Shown: positions 24,306 through 32,537, counted from the stretch's first letter. The stretch: DNA of 64,000 nucleotides from Ammonifex thiophilus (GCF_003368535.1 NZ_QSLN01000001.1:1-64000); one strand, 5' to 3'. Made by a program: numbers and translations. Notes: generated by a model from the sequence alone, not told the origin.

Positions 24306-24639
24306 AATTCTCCCCTCCCGCCAGCGCCTTCTCCAACCTAGCTACCAACTTTTCGGGCCGGGGCAGGCCCCCCGTCGCCACTATTTCCTCCCCCACCGCC
24401 ACCACCGGCAAGGGAAGTCCTTCCTCCACTATGCGCCGGGCTAAAGTGGCGGCCTCCGCCCAAGGTCCGGGACGGTGTACCTCCTGATAGACAAGAGCTA
24501 CCCTTTCGCCGAAGCGCTTCTTCAACGCCTGGCGCAGGAGGTGATAGCCGAGCACCAGCTCGGCCGACTTGCCCGGAGGCGGTCAGCCGGGACGGTAACC
24601 CGGCCGCGCCGGCAGGTCCCCGAAGAGGTAAACCCTCAT
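24295..24639 (-). CDS. Probable selenoprotein: YuzD/thioredoxin-fold-like protein with in-frame UGA (Sec19)
   Basis: The ATG at 24639 has an excellent Shine-Dalgarno (GGAGGAAGGA) and overlaps the upstream stop as ATGA. The frame has TGA at codon 19 (24585-24583) and continues for 95 codons to TAA at 24295. Both sides of the TGA look coding: MRVYLFGD before it (a first beta strand), then PPPGKSAELVLGYHLLRQAL after it and a C-terminus with VVAVGEEIVATGGLP. This fits the small YuzD/DUF1462 thioredoxin-like fold, whose redox cysteine would align near the UGA. A 7-bp hairpin with a UGGU loop lies 18 nt past the UGA. Alternatives: a nonsense-mutated gene, or internal initiation at GTG 24555, which has no Shine-Dalgarno. 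Confidence 0.65.
24547..24564 (-). promoter_or_regulatory. Candidate bacterial SECIS hairpin
   Basis: In minus-strand RNA GCCGAGC-UGGU-GCUCGGC forms a perfect 7-bp stem with a UGGU loop. The loop lies 25 nt after the UGA, within the 16-37 nt range accepted for bSECIS elements, and has a G among its first two bases as that model asks. It is inside the coding sequence, as bacterial SECIS elements are. Confidence 0.6.
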
Positions 24640-25010
24640 TCCTTCCTCCGCCTACTTTCGGCCCTAAGTTCCAGGATCTCCTGGCGCAGAAGGGCTACCT
24701 CCTGCGCCAGCCGCACCACCATCTCGCTTTGCCGGGACAAAGCCACCGCGTACTGCAGGTTCAGTAGTAAGAAAAAGAAGAAGCCTAGGAGGAACAAAGC
24801 TGAGGGGGCGTAGTAGATGCCCAGAGCGCGCGCCAGCCCTTCAACCAGAGAGCGCTTCCAGGAGAAGAGCATGAGGAAAAGCCCGGTAAGGAGCCAGAGT
24901 AGGGCATAGCGCTCCCTCAGCCAGCGCCGGCGCACTAGCTCCAGCACCACCAACCCTAAGCCCAGGCCCAGAAAAAAGGTAAGGTAGTAGACTGGCCCGC
25001 TATTTGCCAT
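24636..25010 (-). CDS. DUF2304 membrane protein
   Basis: 124 residues, three hydrophobic helices and a C-terminal coiled coil (VVRLAQEVALLRQEILELRA). DUF2304 proteins regularly accompany GT2 polyprenyl-phosphate sugar synthases, as here (overlap of 11 nt with that gene). They may recruit or stabilise the synthase at the membrane, but no activity is established. Confidence 0.85.
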   Translation of the reverse strand: MANSGPVYYLTFFLGLGLGLVVLELVRRRWLRERYALLWLLTGLFLMLFSWKRSLVEGLARALGIYYAPSALFLLGFFFFLLLNLQYAVALSRQSEMVVRLAQEVALLRQEILELRAESRRRKE

Positions 25011-25719
25011 CAGCTCCCACCCTCTCCCTTCGCCGCAAAGCAGTAACGCCCACCGCCAGGAGTACCTTGGCCATGAAGTAAAGCGAACGCCAACCGCTGA
25101 GGGAAGAGACCCCTCCCTGTCGCGGGCGCATGGTCACCGGCACCTCCCGCAGCCGGAAACCTTGCCGCTTGGCCAGAAGCAGGCTTTCTGCCTCAGGATA
25201 TTCGTAAGGGTAATGCCGGGCGAAGAAGCGGATGAGCTCCGGCCCCACCGCCCGAAAGCCCGAGGTAGGGTCAGTAAAGTGCTGGCGGGAAAGCCAAGAG
25301 ATCAACTTCCGGAGAAGGACAATGCCTAACCGCCGCACCGGGGTAGAGCGGTAAGAGTGGGGATTCAAGAAGCGCGAGCCCACCACCATGTCGGCCTCAC
25401 CCGCCAGTAAGGGAGCCAAAAGGGCAGGCAGGTCGGCGGCATCGTGCTGCCCATCGCCGTCCATCTGCACCGCTACCCGGTAGCCGCACCGCTGGGCGTA
25501 GAGGTAACCAGCCTGCACCGCCCCTCCCACCCCCACGTTGAAGGGGAGGCGCAGCACCTTGGCCCCCGCTCGCAACGCCTCTTCCGCTGTACCGTCCTCC
25601 GAGCCGTCATCCACCACCAGAACCTCTGCCTCAGGGAAAAAACTTTTTACTTCCTTTACCACGCGGGCCACCGTGGCCTCTTCGTTGTAGGCGGGAACGA
25701 TGACCAAAATCGACGTCAC
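25000..25719 (-). CDS. GT2 glycosyltransferase, dolichyl/polyprenyl-phosphate sugar synthase (DPM1-like)
   Basis: 239 residues. Cytoplasmic GT-A enzyme that moves a sugar from a nucleotide donor to polyprenyl phosphate. Motifs: IVPAYNEEATV, VVDDGSEDGT (nucleotide aspartates), and MDGDGQHDAADLP (metal-binding DxD-like). A hydrophobic C-terminal segment may bind membrane. The start is GTG at 25719. It heads a fully coupled operon with DUF2304, the UGA-containing gene, an EamA-like protein and GT39. The sugar is not predictable. Confidence 0.9.
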   Translation of the reverse strand: MTSILVIVPAYNEEATVARVVKEVKSFFPEAEVLVVDDGSEDGTAEEALRAGAKVLRLPFNVGVGGAVQAGYLYAQRCGYRVAVQMDGDGQHDAADLPALLAPLLAGEADMVVGSRFLNPHSYRSTPVRRLGIVLLRKLISWLSRQHFTDPTSGFRAVGPELIRFFARHYPYEYPEAESLLLAKRQGFRLREVPVTMRPRQGGVSSLSGWRSLYFMAKVLLAVGVTALRRRERVGADGK

Positions 25720-25823
25720 GGGCTCGATCTTCCCCCTCTCAGGGGAGAAGTTCGCCGAAATCGCTCCTTTTCCCTTCCTGCCGTCGTTCCCTCTCTTACC
25801 CGGCCTTCCAGTATAATGGAAAG

Positions 25824-25852
25824 GGAACTTTTTCCCCTCCCCGGTGGTCTAA
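25824..25852 (+). promoter_or_regulatory. Sigma-E/ECF-type promoter upstream of the sigma factor gene
   Basis: GGAACTT (25824-25830), 16 nt, GTCTAA (25847-25852). This equals the classic RpoE-type consensus, 46 nt before the sigma gene start, so autoregulation is likely. A separate TATAAT at 25812-25817 could serve basal sigma-A transcription. Confidence 0.7.
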
Positions 25853-25858
25853 ATAAGT

Positions 25859-25878
25859 GTCCGGATAATTTTCCGGAC
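25859..25878 (+). repeat. Hairpin in the leader of the ECF sigma gene
   Basis: GTCCGGA-TAATTT-TCCGGAC forms a perfect 7-bp stem just upstream of the Shine-Dalgarno AGAGGAGG (25881-25888). It may adjust translation or RNA stability. Confidence 0.4.
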
Positions 25879-25897
25879 CCAGAGGAGGTAAGCTCCT

Positions 25898-26545
25898 TTG
25901 GCAGAAACCAGACATCTTCTGGAGCAGGCCCGCGCCGGCTGCCACCAGGCGTTCGAGGAGTTGGTGCTTGCCTACCAGGACCGGGTGTATGGGCTCTGCT
26001 ACCGGCTTACGGGAAACCATGACGATGCCGAGGATCTGGCCCAGGAGGTATTCGTACGGGCCTACCGGGGGTTGAGGAACTTTCGCGCCGAGGCCGACTT
26101 TGGAACCTACTTGCACCGCATAGCGGTGAACCTCTTCCTCAATCACCGCCGGAAGGCCAACCACAACACTCTATCTCTGGACGATCCCGTATCGGTTCCC
26201 GAGGGGGAGCTCCCCCGGCAGGTAGCGGACGGAAACCACCTGCATCCAGAAGAGGAGACCGAAAAAAAGGAATTCATCCGCCTAGTACGACGGGCGTTAA
26301 ATAGCCTCAGCCGCGAGCACCGGGCCATCCTGGTGCTGCGCGAGGTGGAAGAGATGAGCTACGAGGAGATCGCCGCCGTTCTGGGGGTGGCGCCGGGTAC
26401 GGTGAAGTCGCGGCTCAACCGCGCGCGCGCCGCTTTGCAAAAAGCCCTCGTCAAAATGGCCCGAGAAGCCGGCCTGGAACTTCTGCCGGGGGAGGGAAAG
26501 GTAAGTGTACTGCCAGGAAGCAAGGAGGTTAATCTGGGAGAGTGA
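25898..26545 (+). CDS. ECF-family RNA polymerase sigma factor
   Basis: 215 residues, sigma-70 group 4 (SigW/RpoE-like). Region 2: AYQDRVYGLCYRLTGNHDDA, then EDLAQEVFVRAYRGL. Region 4: LSREHRAILVLREVEEMSYE, then EIAAVLGVAPGTVKSRLNRAR. Start TTG at 25898 behind AGAGGAGG. The next gene overlaps by 41 nt and encodes a zinc anti-sigma factor. The promoter ahead matches the type this class of factor recognises. Confidence 0.95.
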   Translation: MAETRHLLEQARAGCHQAFEELVLAYQDRVYGLCYRLTGNHDDAEDLAQEVFVRAYRGLRNFRAEADFGTYLHRIAVNLFLNHRRKANHNTLSLDDPVSVPEGELPRQVADGNHLHPEEETEKKEFIRLVRRALNSLSREHRAILVLREVEEMSYEEIAAVLGVAPGTVKSRLNRARAALQKALVKMAREAGLELLPGEGKVSVLPGSKEVNLGE

Positions 26546-27449
26546 GGAGCTTCCTGAGGAGGCAAGGGAGCACGTAGCCAACTGCCCTTCCTGCCAACAG
26601 GTTTACTGCCTGTGGCAGAGGACGCGGCGCGCCCTGTTCCTGCCCGCTCCACCTGCCCCTCCCGGTTTCAAGGATCGGGTGGTAGATAGACTCCGGGGAG
26701 AAAGAAGGAGTCGGGGGTGGCGCTGGCTGGCCCTGGCGGCCGCGGGCCTATTGTTGCTCAGCGGGAGCGCCTGGGCCTTTTTCAAGAAGAGCGAGCACTT
26801 CCTCCCCCCACCTACCCAGGCTAGAGTAGTAGCCGAAAGGGAAGGCACGCCTACGAGCCAAGCACCAGCTACTCCTCCGGCCAAGCAAGAAAGCAAGCCG
26901 GAAGCGCCCCCGGACAAGGGAACACAACAGCGGCAGGGAGAAGCCGAGAAACCGGGAAAGAGCGCGGTCCCTGCTCCTCCCTCCCTTTCGTCCAACCAGG
27001 GAGAACCCCGAGCGGGGAAAGGAGTGGGGGCAACCGAGTCTACCAACCGGGTCTTCCTCAGCCATTCTCAGACCGTACGGAGCACTCTTTTGCGCCTGCA
27101 GGTGGCAGATGTGATAGTAGCTCAAGGTAAGGTTGAGACTCTAGCCCGACAGTTCGGGGGGCAGAAGGTGAACCAGGTCAAGCCTTTCGAGCAAATGGTG
27201 GTGTTGCAGTTCCTCCTGCCCGATTCCGAAGGCGAAGCTTTCGTCAACGCCTTGCTCCGAGCGGGCGTGGGCAGCCTGCAGAGTTGGGAAAACAGCAGCC
27301 GGGACGTGACGCAAGAGTTGGCCAACCTTAAGGTGCAGTTGGTCTCTGCTTCGCCGGCAGAGCGTCCAGCGCTGGAGCAACAAATTAAGGACTTGGAGGA
27401 AGCCGCCGCCAAGTACACCGTTACCGTGTGCTTAATGCAGGAAACGTAG
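26505..27449 (+). CDS. Membrane-bound zinc anti-sigma factor (ZAS, zf-HC2) with extracytoplasmic sensor domain
   Basis: 314 residues. The N-terminal zinc-binding anti-sigma motif HVANCPSC (HX3CX2C) is the sigma-binding part. One membrane helix lies near residues 72-92. A low-complexity proline/glutamine/lysine linker (about 100-170) follows, then an outside domain of about 140 residues with a coiled coil, resembling DUF4349/DUF2275-type domains. Start GTG at 26505, within the sigma gene. It should hold the sigma factor inactive until an envelope signal triggers release, as RsiW does. The signal is unknown. Confidence 0.88.
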   Translation: MYCQEARRLIWESEELPEEAREHVANCPSCQQVYCLWQRTRRALFLPAPPAPPGFKDRVVDRLRGERRSRGWRWLALAAAGLLLLSGSAWAFFKKSEHFLPPPTQARVVAEREGTPTSQAPATPPAKQESKPEAPPDKGTQQRQGEAEKPGKSAVPAPPSLSSNQGEPRAGKGVGATESTNRVFLSHSQTVRSTLLRLQVADVIVAQGKVETLARQFGGQKVNQVKPFEQMVVLQFLLPDSEGEAFVNALLRAGVGSLQSWENSSRDVTQELANLKVQLVSASPAERPALEQQIKDLEEAAAKYTVTVCLMQET

Positions 27450-30400
27450 CCGGTACAAGAGAACCGCCGCCTCTGCGCGGGTGAGGTGGGCGGAGGGGGC
27501 AAAAAGGTCGTTTTCTCTCCCCCGCCAGATCCCTGAGGCCGTGAGGTAAGCTACGGCCGCTCTCGCTTCTAGAGGCACCTCTTCCCAGTCGCGGTAGGAA
27601 GGAGGAGGCGTCTTTTTTATCTCCATTTTTCTGGCCAGCACGAGCGCCGCCCCGGCGCGGGTAAGAGGCTCTGAGGAATGGAAGCTCCCGTCAGGGTAAA
27701 GGCTGAAGTAGCCGGCGGCCAAGGCCGCCTTGACCGCCTCAGCCGCCCAGGCGGGCACATCCGGAGGCAGAGGAGCGCTCGGAGCCGGAGGAGATAAGGC
27801 GTAAAAGCGGGCCAGCAGGGCCGCCATCTCCACCCTGGTGATAGGCTTGTCGGGCCGGAAAGTGCCATCCTCGTAGCCGCTCAAAATCCCCACAGCCCAG
27901 AGGGCAGCGATATCATCTCGGGCCCAGTGCCCCTTGAGATCCCGGAAAGGAGTAAAGTCGGCCGCCTCACCCAGCCGCAAGCCCTTCACCCCCCCGTCCA
28001 CCGCCACCAACCGGGCTGTCGGCGGAGCGGCCAAGGCGAAGTACCCCCTTTCGTCCGGCCTTATCTCTACCCGTTTCCCCCCGTCAATCAGGTAAAGGCG
28101 CCGTGCCGAGGTGAACCCTTCCCACTGCCCTTCCCCGGTGTTCCTCACCCAGAGGCGGGGAGGGGGCTCGGAAGTGGAGGCACATACCATGAGCGCCCAG
28201 TAGTTCCCGTCCAGTGCAGCCGCCACCACCTTCACTTCCTCGCCGGACCGAAGGTCGGAAAGCAAAACCGGCTGACCGTTCTTGAGGATCATGGTTCCTT
28301 CGCCCACCCTGAAACTTTGGCCACCTACCCAGAGGCTGCTTTCCCTCACTGCTTCTATTCGGCCCTCGAAGGATGAAGCCTCTCCCCGCAGAAGGTCGGC
28401 CCGCTTAACCCTCCCCTGCTCGTCCAGCAGCAGGCGGGCAAAGGTACCCGGCAGGGCCGCTACCGGACCTACCCGCACCCCATCCCGATAAAGGTCGGCC
28501 TCCGGTGTCAGCTCCCAGAAACGAGCCTCTCCCGACTGATCCTGGAAATAAACCCTTCTCCCCTCCACCAGGATTAGGCGGCCGTAGAGGGCCGGCTCGG
28601 CCCGTAGCTGTAAGAGCTCCGGCTTGTCCGGCGCTAGCACCCCCACGACGCGCTGTCCGGGAGCGAGGCCGGGAGGGGGAGAGACCCCGGGAAAAAGCGG
28701 GAAAGTGCGGCCGTCGGTAAGAGTCACTTCCTGCGGGGTGAAAGACCCAAGGACGCCGGACACCAGGCGCTGCTTGACCTCTAGGTGCAGAACCTGGCCG
28801 GTTTGAGGATCGAGCCGGAGAAGCACCTTCAGACCGGGGAGAAGACTGGGGGTGGGAGGAACACCGAAGAGGCGATCAAAGGGATCAAGTCCTTCCTCCT
28901 GGGACCTCTGAGTTATTACAAAGCCGGAGGCTAAAGGGAAGGACCCTTGGTTCACAAGGGTCACTTCCGCCGCGTTGAAGGAGAGGAGGAATCCTTCCCT
29001 CTCGCGCCAGGAAGCCTTCACCCCCCAAGCCTCCTGAGTGCGGGGATTCACGGTGAAGCTGGCTCGCACGCCGGGAGGTAAGTCCCGGGGAGAGATTGAC
29101 TTCCCCTGCGCTTCCACCCACTCCTCCGCCAAGAAGTAGCCGCCGTCCTGCAAGGCCGGCGTTTCCGCTCCTACCACAGCCCCTTGGGCCAGGGAGAAAA
29201 AGCGAGCCGGAGCCAGCACCTTCTCTTCCACCACGGCATAGGTCGTGCCGTCAGGAAGGTAGTACACGTCGGTTCCCGGAAGAAGACCGGGGGAAGAGAC
29301 CAACTCGCCGTTCACCACTTCTCGCACCCTGGTCGGCGCAAGCGTCCGGCCATCGGCAAGGAGAAGCTTGCCCCCCTCCACCGACTTAACTACCCCGTGA
29401 GCCAAAGGCTGGCCGTACACCAGAGCGAAAGACTGAGGGGAAACCGTGCGTCGAGCGGTTACTTCTATCCGGTAAGACCCGGGGAGCGGCCGAGGGATGA
29501 CCACCTGCTCCACATTACTACGGTGATCGGGCAGGCCCCTGCCCTCAAAGTCGTTGCCCAGGAAGCGCTGCCCCCCCGGCCCGTAAACCACCAGGTCGAG
29601 GTCGTTCACCAGAGCCTCGCTCGAACCGGGCGGAGCCGGGGGATCAGTCCAGCATAGGGTCACCTTTAAGGGCCGAGTGGGGTCGGTAACCGGGAACCAG
29701 AAGGTGACCTTCTCGCCGCTAGAGATGCCCTTGGCCGGCGTGGCCCAGCGAAAAGTCCCCTCCTTCAGGGCCAACACCGTCCCCCCCACATCCAGCAGGC
29801 CGTAGCCTGTGGCGTTGTTGGGTTTGTCTCCGAGCCACCGCGCCCCGTTGATCAAAAGGGCCTTGATAAGAGCCGCCGGCGGGGAAAGGTAGCCCTCCTG
29901 CTTCAAGTACTCCCGCACCAGCAACGCTCCGCCTGCGGCTACCGCCGCCGCCTGGCTGGTCCCGTCGCCGCGGAGGTAAAAGGGGTTGCCCGGTAGATTG
30001 GAGGTGACCAGCCGCGAACACGGCCCAATGACGCCCGTGCCTGGGGCCACCAAATCAGGCTTCAGACGCCCGTCCTGGGTCGGACCTCGGCTAGAAATGT
30101 CGGCCACTTTGGTGGGGTCGTAAGTGCCGAAGAGAGGGCGGGGGTTTTCTGTGGCCCCCACTACCAAAGCGTTCTTGGCGCATGCTTCGGCCGTGAGGCT
30201 GCCGGGAGCCGGACCTCCGTTGCCCGCCGCGAATACGGGCAGGAAGTCGGGATGCAGGTAGCAGAAGCGGTCTATCTGGAAGGCGGCCGCCCCGTAGCGG
30301 GCCTCTCCTCCTCCCCAGCCGCAAAGCTCCACCCGCACCCCCGCCGCATAGGCAGGGGCAAAAAGATCCCCTAGGTCGGCCGGAGGGTTGGGGGTTTTGC

Positions 30401-31121
30401 CGTCCGGTCCCGCTATCGCCTGGAAGTAGATGTGCGCTCCGGGGGCGATACCTGGGAAGCGCTCCCCCCTTCCGGCCACGATGCCCGCCAATTGCGTCCC
30501 GTGCCCGGTGGGATCGGCCAGTCCCCCTCCTCCCCAGGAACGCAAGAGTTGAACCTTCCCCCTGAAAGGTGGAGGCAAGTCGTTTATGTCTCCCTTGTCC
30601 AGGCCGTTGTCAGCTATCCCCACCACTTCCCCCTTCCCGTCGAGCCCTTGGGGCAGCACAAAGCCCGGAACCCGCAAGGGGGCGCTGGCTATCACCCCGG
30701 CCGCCCGGTCGGAGAGAAAGCGGCGCTCGTAGGTGGGTTCTACCCACTCCACCGCCGGGTCGGAGGCCAGGGCGGAAAGCGCTTCCGCCGGCAGGATCAC
30801 TTCCAGAGCAGTGCCCGCCCCCTCAGTTCCCCGCAGCACCCGGCCCCCTTTTTCCTTCACCCAGGAAGCCAGGCGTTCCTTAGAGCTGGCATCCCGGAAA
30901 AGGACGGTGACCCGCTTGGGACCGGTTCCGGGCTTTTCAAGCTCAGGGGAAAGCTTTTTCTCCGGCCTGTCCACCTTGCCAGCCACCGCTTTCTGCTCGG
31001 CCCCAGAGACCCGCGAAGAAGTAGAGGGCTTGTCTCCTCCGGACAGGGCCAAAAGGAATAATAAAGGAGCCAAGAGGAAAAGCCAGGCTAGATACCGGCC
31101 ACGGCGTCGCATTAGCATCAC
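27432..31121 (-). CDS. Very large subtilisin-family (S8) protease with three C-terminal SLH domains
   Basis: 1229 residues. Signal peptide/anchor (about 10-27), I9-like propeptide region (about 70-135), then an S8 catalytic domain with Asp171 (GIADNGLD), His207 (TGHGTQLAG), oxyanion Asn301 (AAGNGGP) and Ser389 (GDGTSQAAA). The usual GTSMA is GTSQA here. About 600 residues of beta-rich material follow, with recurring blocks around DGRT-F/L patterns. The last 180 residues hold three SLH repeats (TRVEMAALL, TRAGAALVL, TRAEAAVLL). It should be secreted and bound to pyruvylated wall polymer. It lies 19 nt downstream of spoIIID on the same strand, so it may be expressed in the mother cell. The start (GTG 31121, or ATG 31112) is uncertain. 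Confidence 0.92.
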   Translation of the reverse strand: MMLMRRRGRYLAWLFLLAPLLFLLALSGGDKPSTSSRVSGAEQKAVAGKVDRPEKKLSPELEKPGTGPKRVTVLFRDASSKERLASWVKEKGGRVLRGTEGAGTALEVILPAEALSALASDPAVEWVEPTYERRFLSDRAAGVIASAPLRVPGFVLPQGLDGKGEVVGIADNGLDKGDINDLPPPFRGKVQLLRSWGGGGLADPTGHGTQLAGIVAGRGERFPGIAPGAHIYFQAIAGPDGKTPNPPADLGDLFAPAYAAGVRVELCGWGGGEARYGAAAFQIDRFCYLHPDFLPVFAAGNGGPAPGSLTAEACAKNALVVGATENPRPLFGTYDPTKVADISSRGPTQDGRLKPDLVAPGTGVIGPCSRLVTSNLPGNPFYLRGDGTSQAAAVAAGGALLVREYLKQEGYLSPPAALIKALLINGARWLGDKPNNATGYGLLDVGGTVLALKEGTFRWATPAKGISSGEKVTFWFPVTDPTRPLKVTLCWTDPPAPPGSSEALVNDLDLVVYGPGGQRFLGNDFEGRGLPDHRSNVEQVVIPRPLPGSYRIEVTARRTVSPQSFALVYGQPLAHGVVKSVEGGKLLLADGRTLAPTRVREVVNGELVSSPGLLPGTDVYYLPDGTTYAVVEEKVLAPARFFSLAQGAVVGAETPALQDGGYFLAEEWVEAQGKSISPRDLPPGVRASFTVNPRTQEAWGVKASWREREGFLLSFNAAEVTLVNQGSFPLASGFVITQRSQEEGLDPFDRLFGVPPTPSLLPGLKVLLRLDPQTGQVLHLEVKQRLVSGVLGSFTPQEVTLTDGRTFPLFPGVSPPPGLAPGQRVVGVLAPDKPELLQLRAEPALYGRLILVEGRRVYFQDQSGEARFWELTPEADLYRDGVRVGPVAALPGTFARLLLDEQGRVKRADLLRGEASSFEGRIEAVRESSLWVGGQSFRVGEGTMILKNGQPVLLSDLRSGEEVKVVAAALDGNYWALMVCASTSEPPPRLWVRNTGEGQWEGFTSARRLYLIDGGKRVEIRPDERGYFALAAPPTARLVAVDGGVKGLRLGEAADFTPFRDLKGHWARDDIAALWAVGILSGYEDGTFRPDKPITRVEMAALLARFYALSPPAPSAPLPPDVPAWAAEAVKAALAAGYFSLYPDGSFHSSEPLTRAGAALVLARKMEIKKTPPPSYRDWEEVPLEARAAVAYLTASGIWRGRENDLFAPSAHLTRAEAAVLLYRLRFLH

Positions 31122-31139
31122 CCGGTATTTTCTCTTCGC

Positions 31140-31424
31140 CTAAGCCCGAAGAAATTCCTCTTTTTCCTCCTTTTCGGCTTTCTCCCGGTACTTGCGACGC
31201 GTGGCCTCTCCTCCACGCAGGTGCCTCTCCGCCTTGTTTTGGTCCAGGATGGCGCGGATTTTACGGGCCAGGGTCTTATTGAGAGAGGGAAGGCGTTCCG
31301 TCATGTCCTTGTGCACGGTGCTCTTGGAGACGTTGAAAACCTTGGCTGCCTGCCTTACTGTAGCCTTGGTCTCCAGGATATAGGCACAGATTTCCAGAAC
31401 CCGCCGCTGGATGTAGTCCTGCAT
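31140..31424 (-). CDS. spoIIID: SpoIIID, sporulation transcription regulator
   Basis: 94 residues. A DNA-binding protein that reshapes mother-cell gene expression after sigma-E activation. The helix-turn-helix reads ATVRQAAKVFNVSKSTVHKD, followed by a basic C-terminal helix (REKAEKEEKEEF). ATG at 31424 is chosen over a frame 13 residues longer because AGGAGGTAGAGGG is perfectly placed. It lies between spoIID and the subtilase; spoIID-spoIIID proximity is also found in Bacillus. Confidence 0.96.
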   Translation of the reverse strand: MQDYIQRRVLEICAYILETKATVRQAAKVFNVSKSTVHKDMTERLPSLNKTLARKIRAILDQNKAERHLRGGEATRRKYREKAEKEEKEEFLRA

Positions 31425-31538
31425 CCCTCTACCTCCTGGGCCGAGTCCCTGAGCTTGATACATCTATATGCGTGAAAAGGGGGCTAATGCTTGTTCCAGC
31501 GGCGTTTAGGTCAGTTCAATCGCCTGTATTCGCCTTTT

Positions 31539-32483
31539 CTAGTACTTGACAATCTCCACCCCGGTGTAGTAGTGGGACAGGATGCGCCGGAAGTCGTAGC
31601 CCTTCTCAGCCAGCACTTTAGCCCCGCGCTGGCAAAGACCCACGCCGTGCCCGTAGCCAACGGTGGAGATCTCCACCCGCTCCCCCTTAACCTCCCAGGT
31701 GAAGCGGGTAGACTTGAGGCCCAAGCGCTCCCGGACCAGCACGGCTGGCAGGCGCACTCCGGCCACCGCCACCTCCAGGGGCCGGCCGGTGCTGCTCCGC
31801 CTGGTCACCGCCAGTGCGGGAGTCCTTTCCTTTAGAGCAGGGAGAGCCTTCTCCCCCAGAAGGATCCGGTAGAAGTCGGCTAGAGCGTAAGCGCGCGTCT
31901 CCTTCACCACTTCCGCCTCGGCGCAAGGGCAGGGAACTCCTTTGAGGTAGGGAGCGGAAACCGCCCAGATCTCCGCTGCGTCCTCCGTGTGCCCACCGCA
32001 GCAGGCGTGATAGGCCGGCTCGATAAGCTGCCCCCGGTAAACCAGGACCAGCCCCTTGGTCTCCTCCACCGCCCGGCGAATCTTAGGGTAATAACGGTAG
32101 TAGTCTATGAGTCCCAGCCGTCGCTTGAGCTCCTCCCTGTCTATGTAGGCCTGTCCGCTCTGCGGGTCGTCGCTTATGTCCGCTCCCGGGTGGGGGTTGT
32201 TGTAGACCCCTCCGGCCACTATGCGCCGCAGCACGTAAGTGCGGGCCGCTACCGCTTGCGCCTTAAGGGCCTCCAGTGGCCACTCCGCCGGCATCTCCGC
32301 CGCTACCACCCCCACCACGTACTCCTCCAGAGGGAGAACCTCGACTTTTCTCGTAGCGTGACGATAAAGGCGTACCTCCTTGGGTTCAAGCGGGCTTATC
32401 TTAGGCTCCCTCTGCTTCTTGGCCAGCCACAAAAGCCCTGCCAGGGCGCAAAGCACCAGCACTAGCCCCACCAACCGCCGCAA
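31539..32483 (-). CDS. spoIID: SpoIID, stage II sporulation lytic transglycosylase
   Basis: 314 residues from TTG at 32483 (AAGGAGGTGG nine nt upstream; the nine-residue-longer frame would put this Shine-Dalgarno inside the gene). One N-terminal membrane helix (VGLVLVLCALAGLLW) anchors the enzyme to the engulfing membrane. SpoIID cleaves glycan strands during forespore engulfment with SpoIIP and SpoIIM. Family motifs include VLPLEEYVVGVVAAEMPAEW, ALKAQAVAARTY and the C-terminal GYGHGVGLCQRGA. It lies between the ATP synthase operon and spoIIID; murA, which separates them in Bacillus, is absent. Confidence 0.95.
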   Translation of the reverse strand: MRRLVGLVLVLCALAGLLWLAKKQREPKISPLEPKEVRLYRHATRKVEVLPLEEYVVGVVAAEMPAEWPLEALKAQAVAARTYVLRRIVAGGVYNNPHPGADISDDPQSGQAYIDREELKRRLGLIDYYRYYPKIRRAVEETKGLVLVYRGQLIEPAYHACCGGHTEDAAEIWAVSAPYLKGVPCPCAEAEVVKETRAYALADFYRILLGEKALPALKERTPALAVTRRSSTGRPLEVAVAGVRLPAVLVRERLGLKSTRFTWEVKGERVEISTVGYGHGVGLCQRGAKVLAEKGYDFRRILSHYYTGVEIVKY

Positions 32484-32537
32484 ACTCTTCCACCTCCTTT
32501 TTTTTATCAATATGCCACCTTTTGCCTACCTCTACCC

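Noticed and set aside
24295-24555. Reading the UGA gene as a normal 86-residue protein from GTG 24555
   Set aside because: No Shine-Dalgarno precedes this GTG, it would drop the first strand and redox site, and the coupled ATG at 24639 is far better.
25812-25817. TATAAT as the main promoter of the ECF sigma gene
   Set aside because: No good -35 box is found at 16-18 nt; the sigma-E-type promoter is much stronger. It is mentioned only as a possible basal element.
31425-31500. Possible sigma-E promoter ahead of spoIIID (GCATTAG, 13 nt, CATATAGAT)
   Set aside because: About half the consensus bases match and the spacing is one short; too weak to list.
32511-32525. GGCATATT upstream of spoIID as a sigma-E -35 box
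   Set aside because: No matching -10 lies at the needed distance before the start codon.
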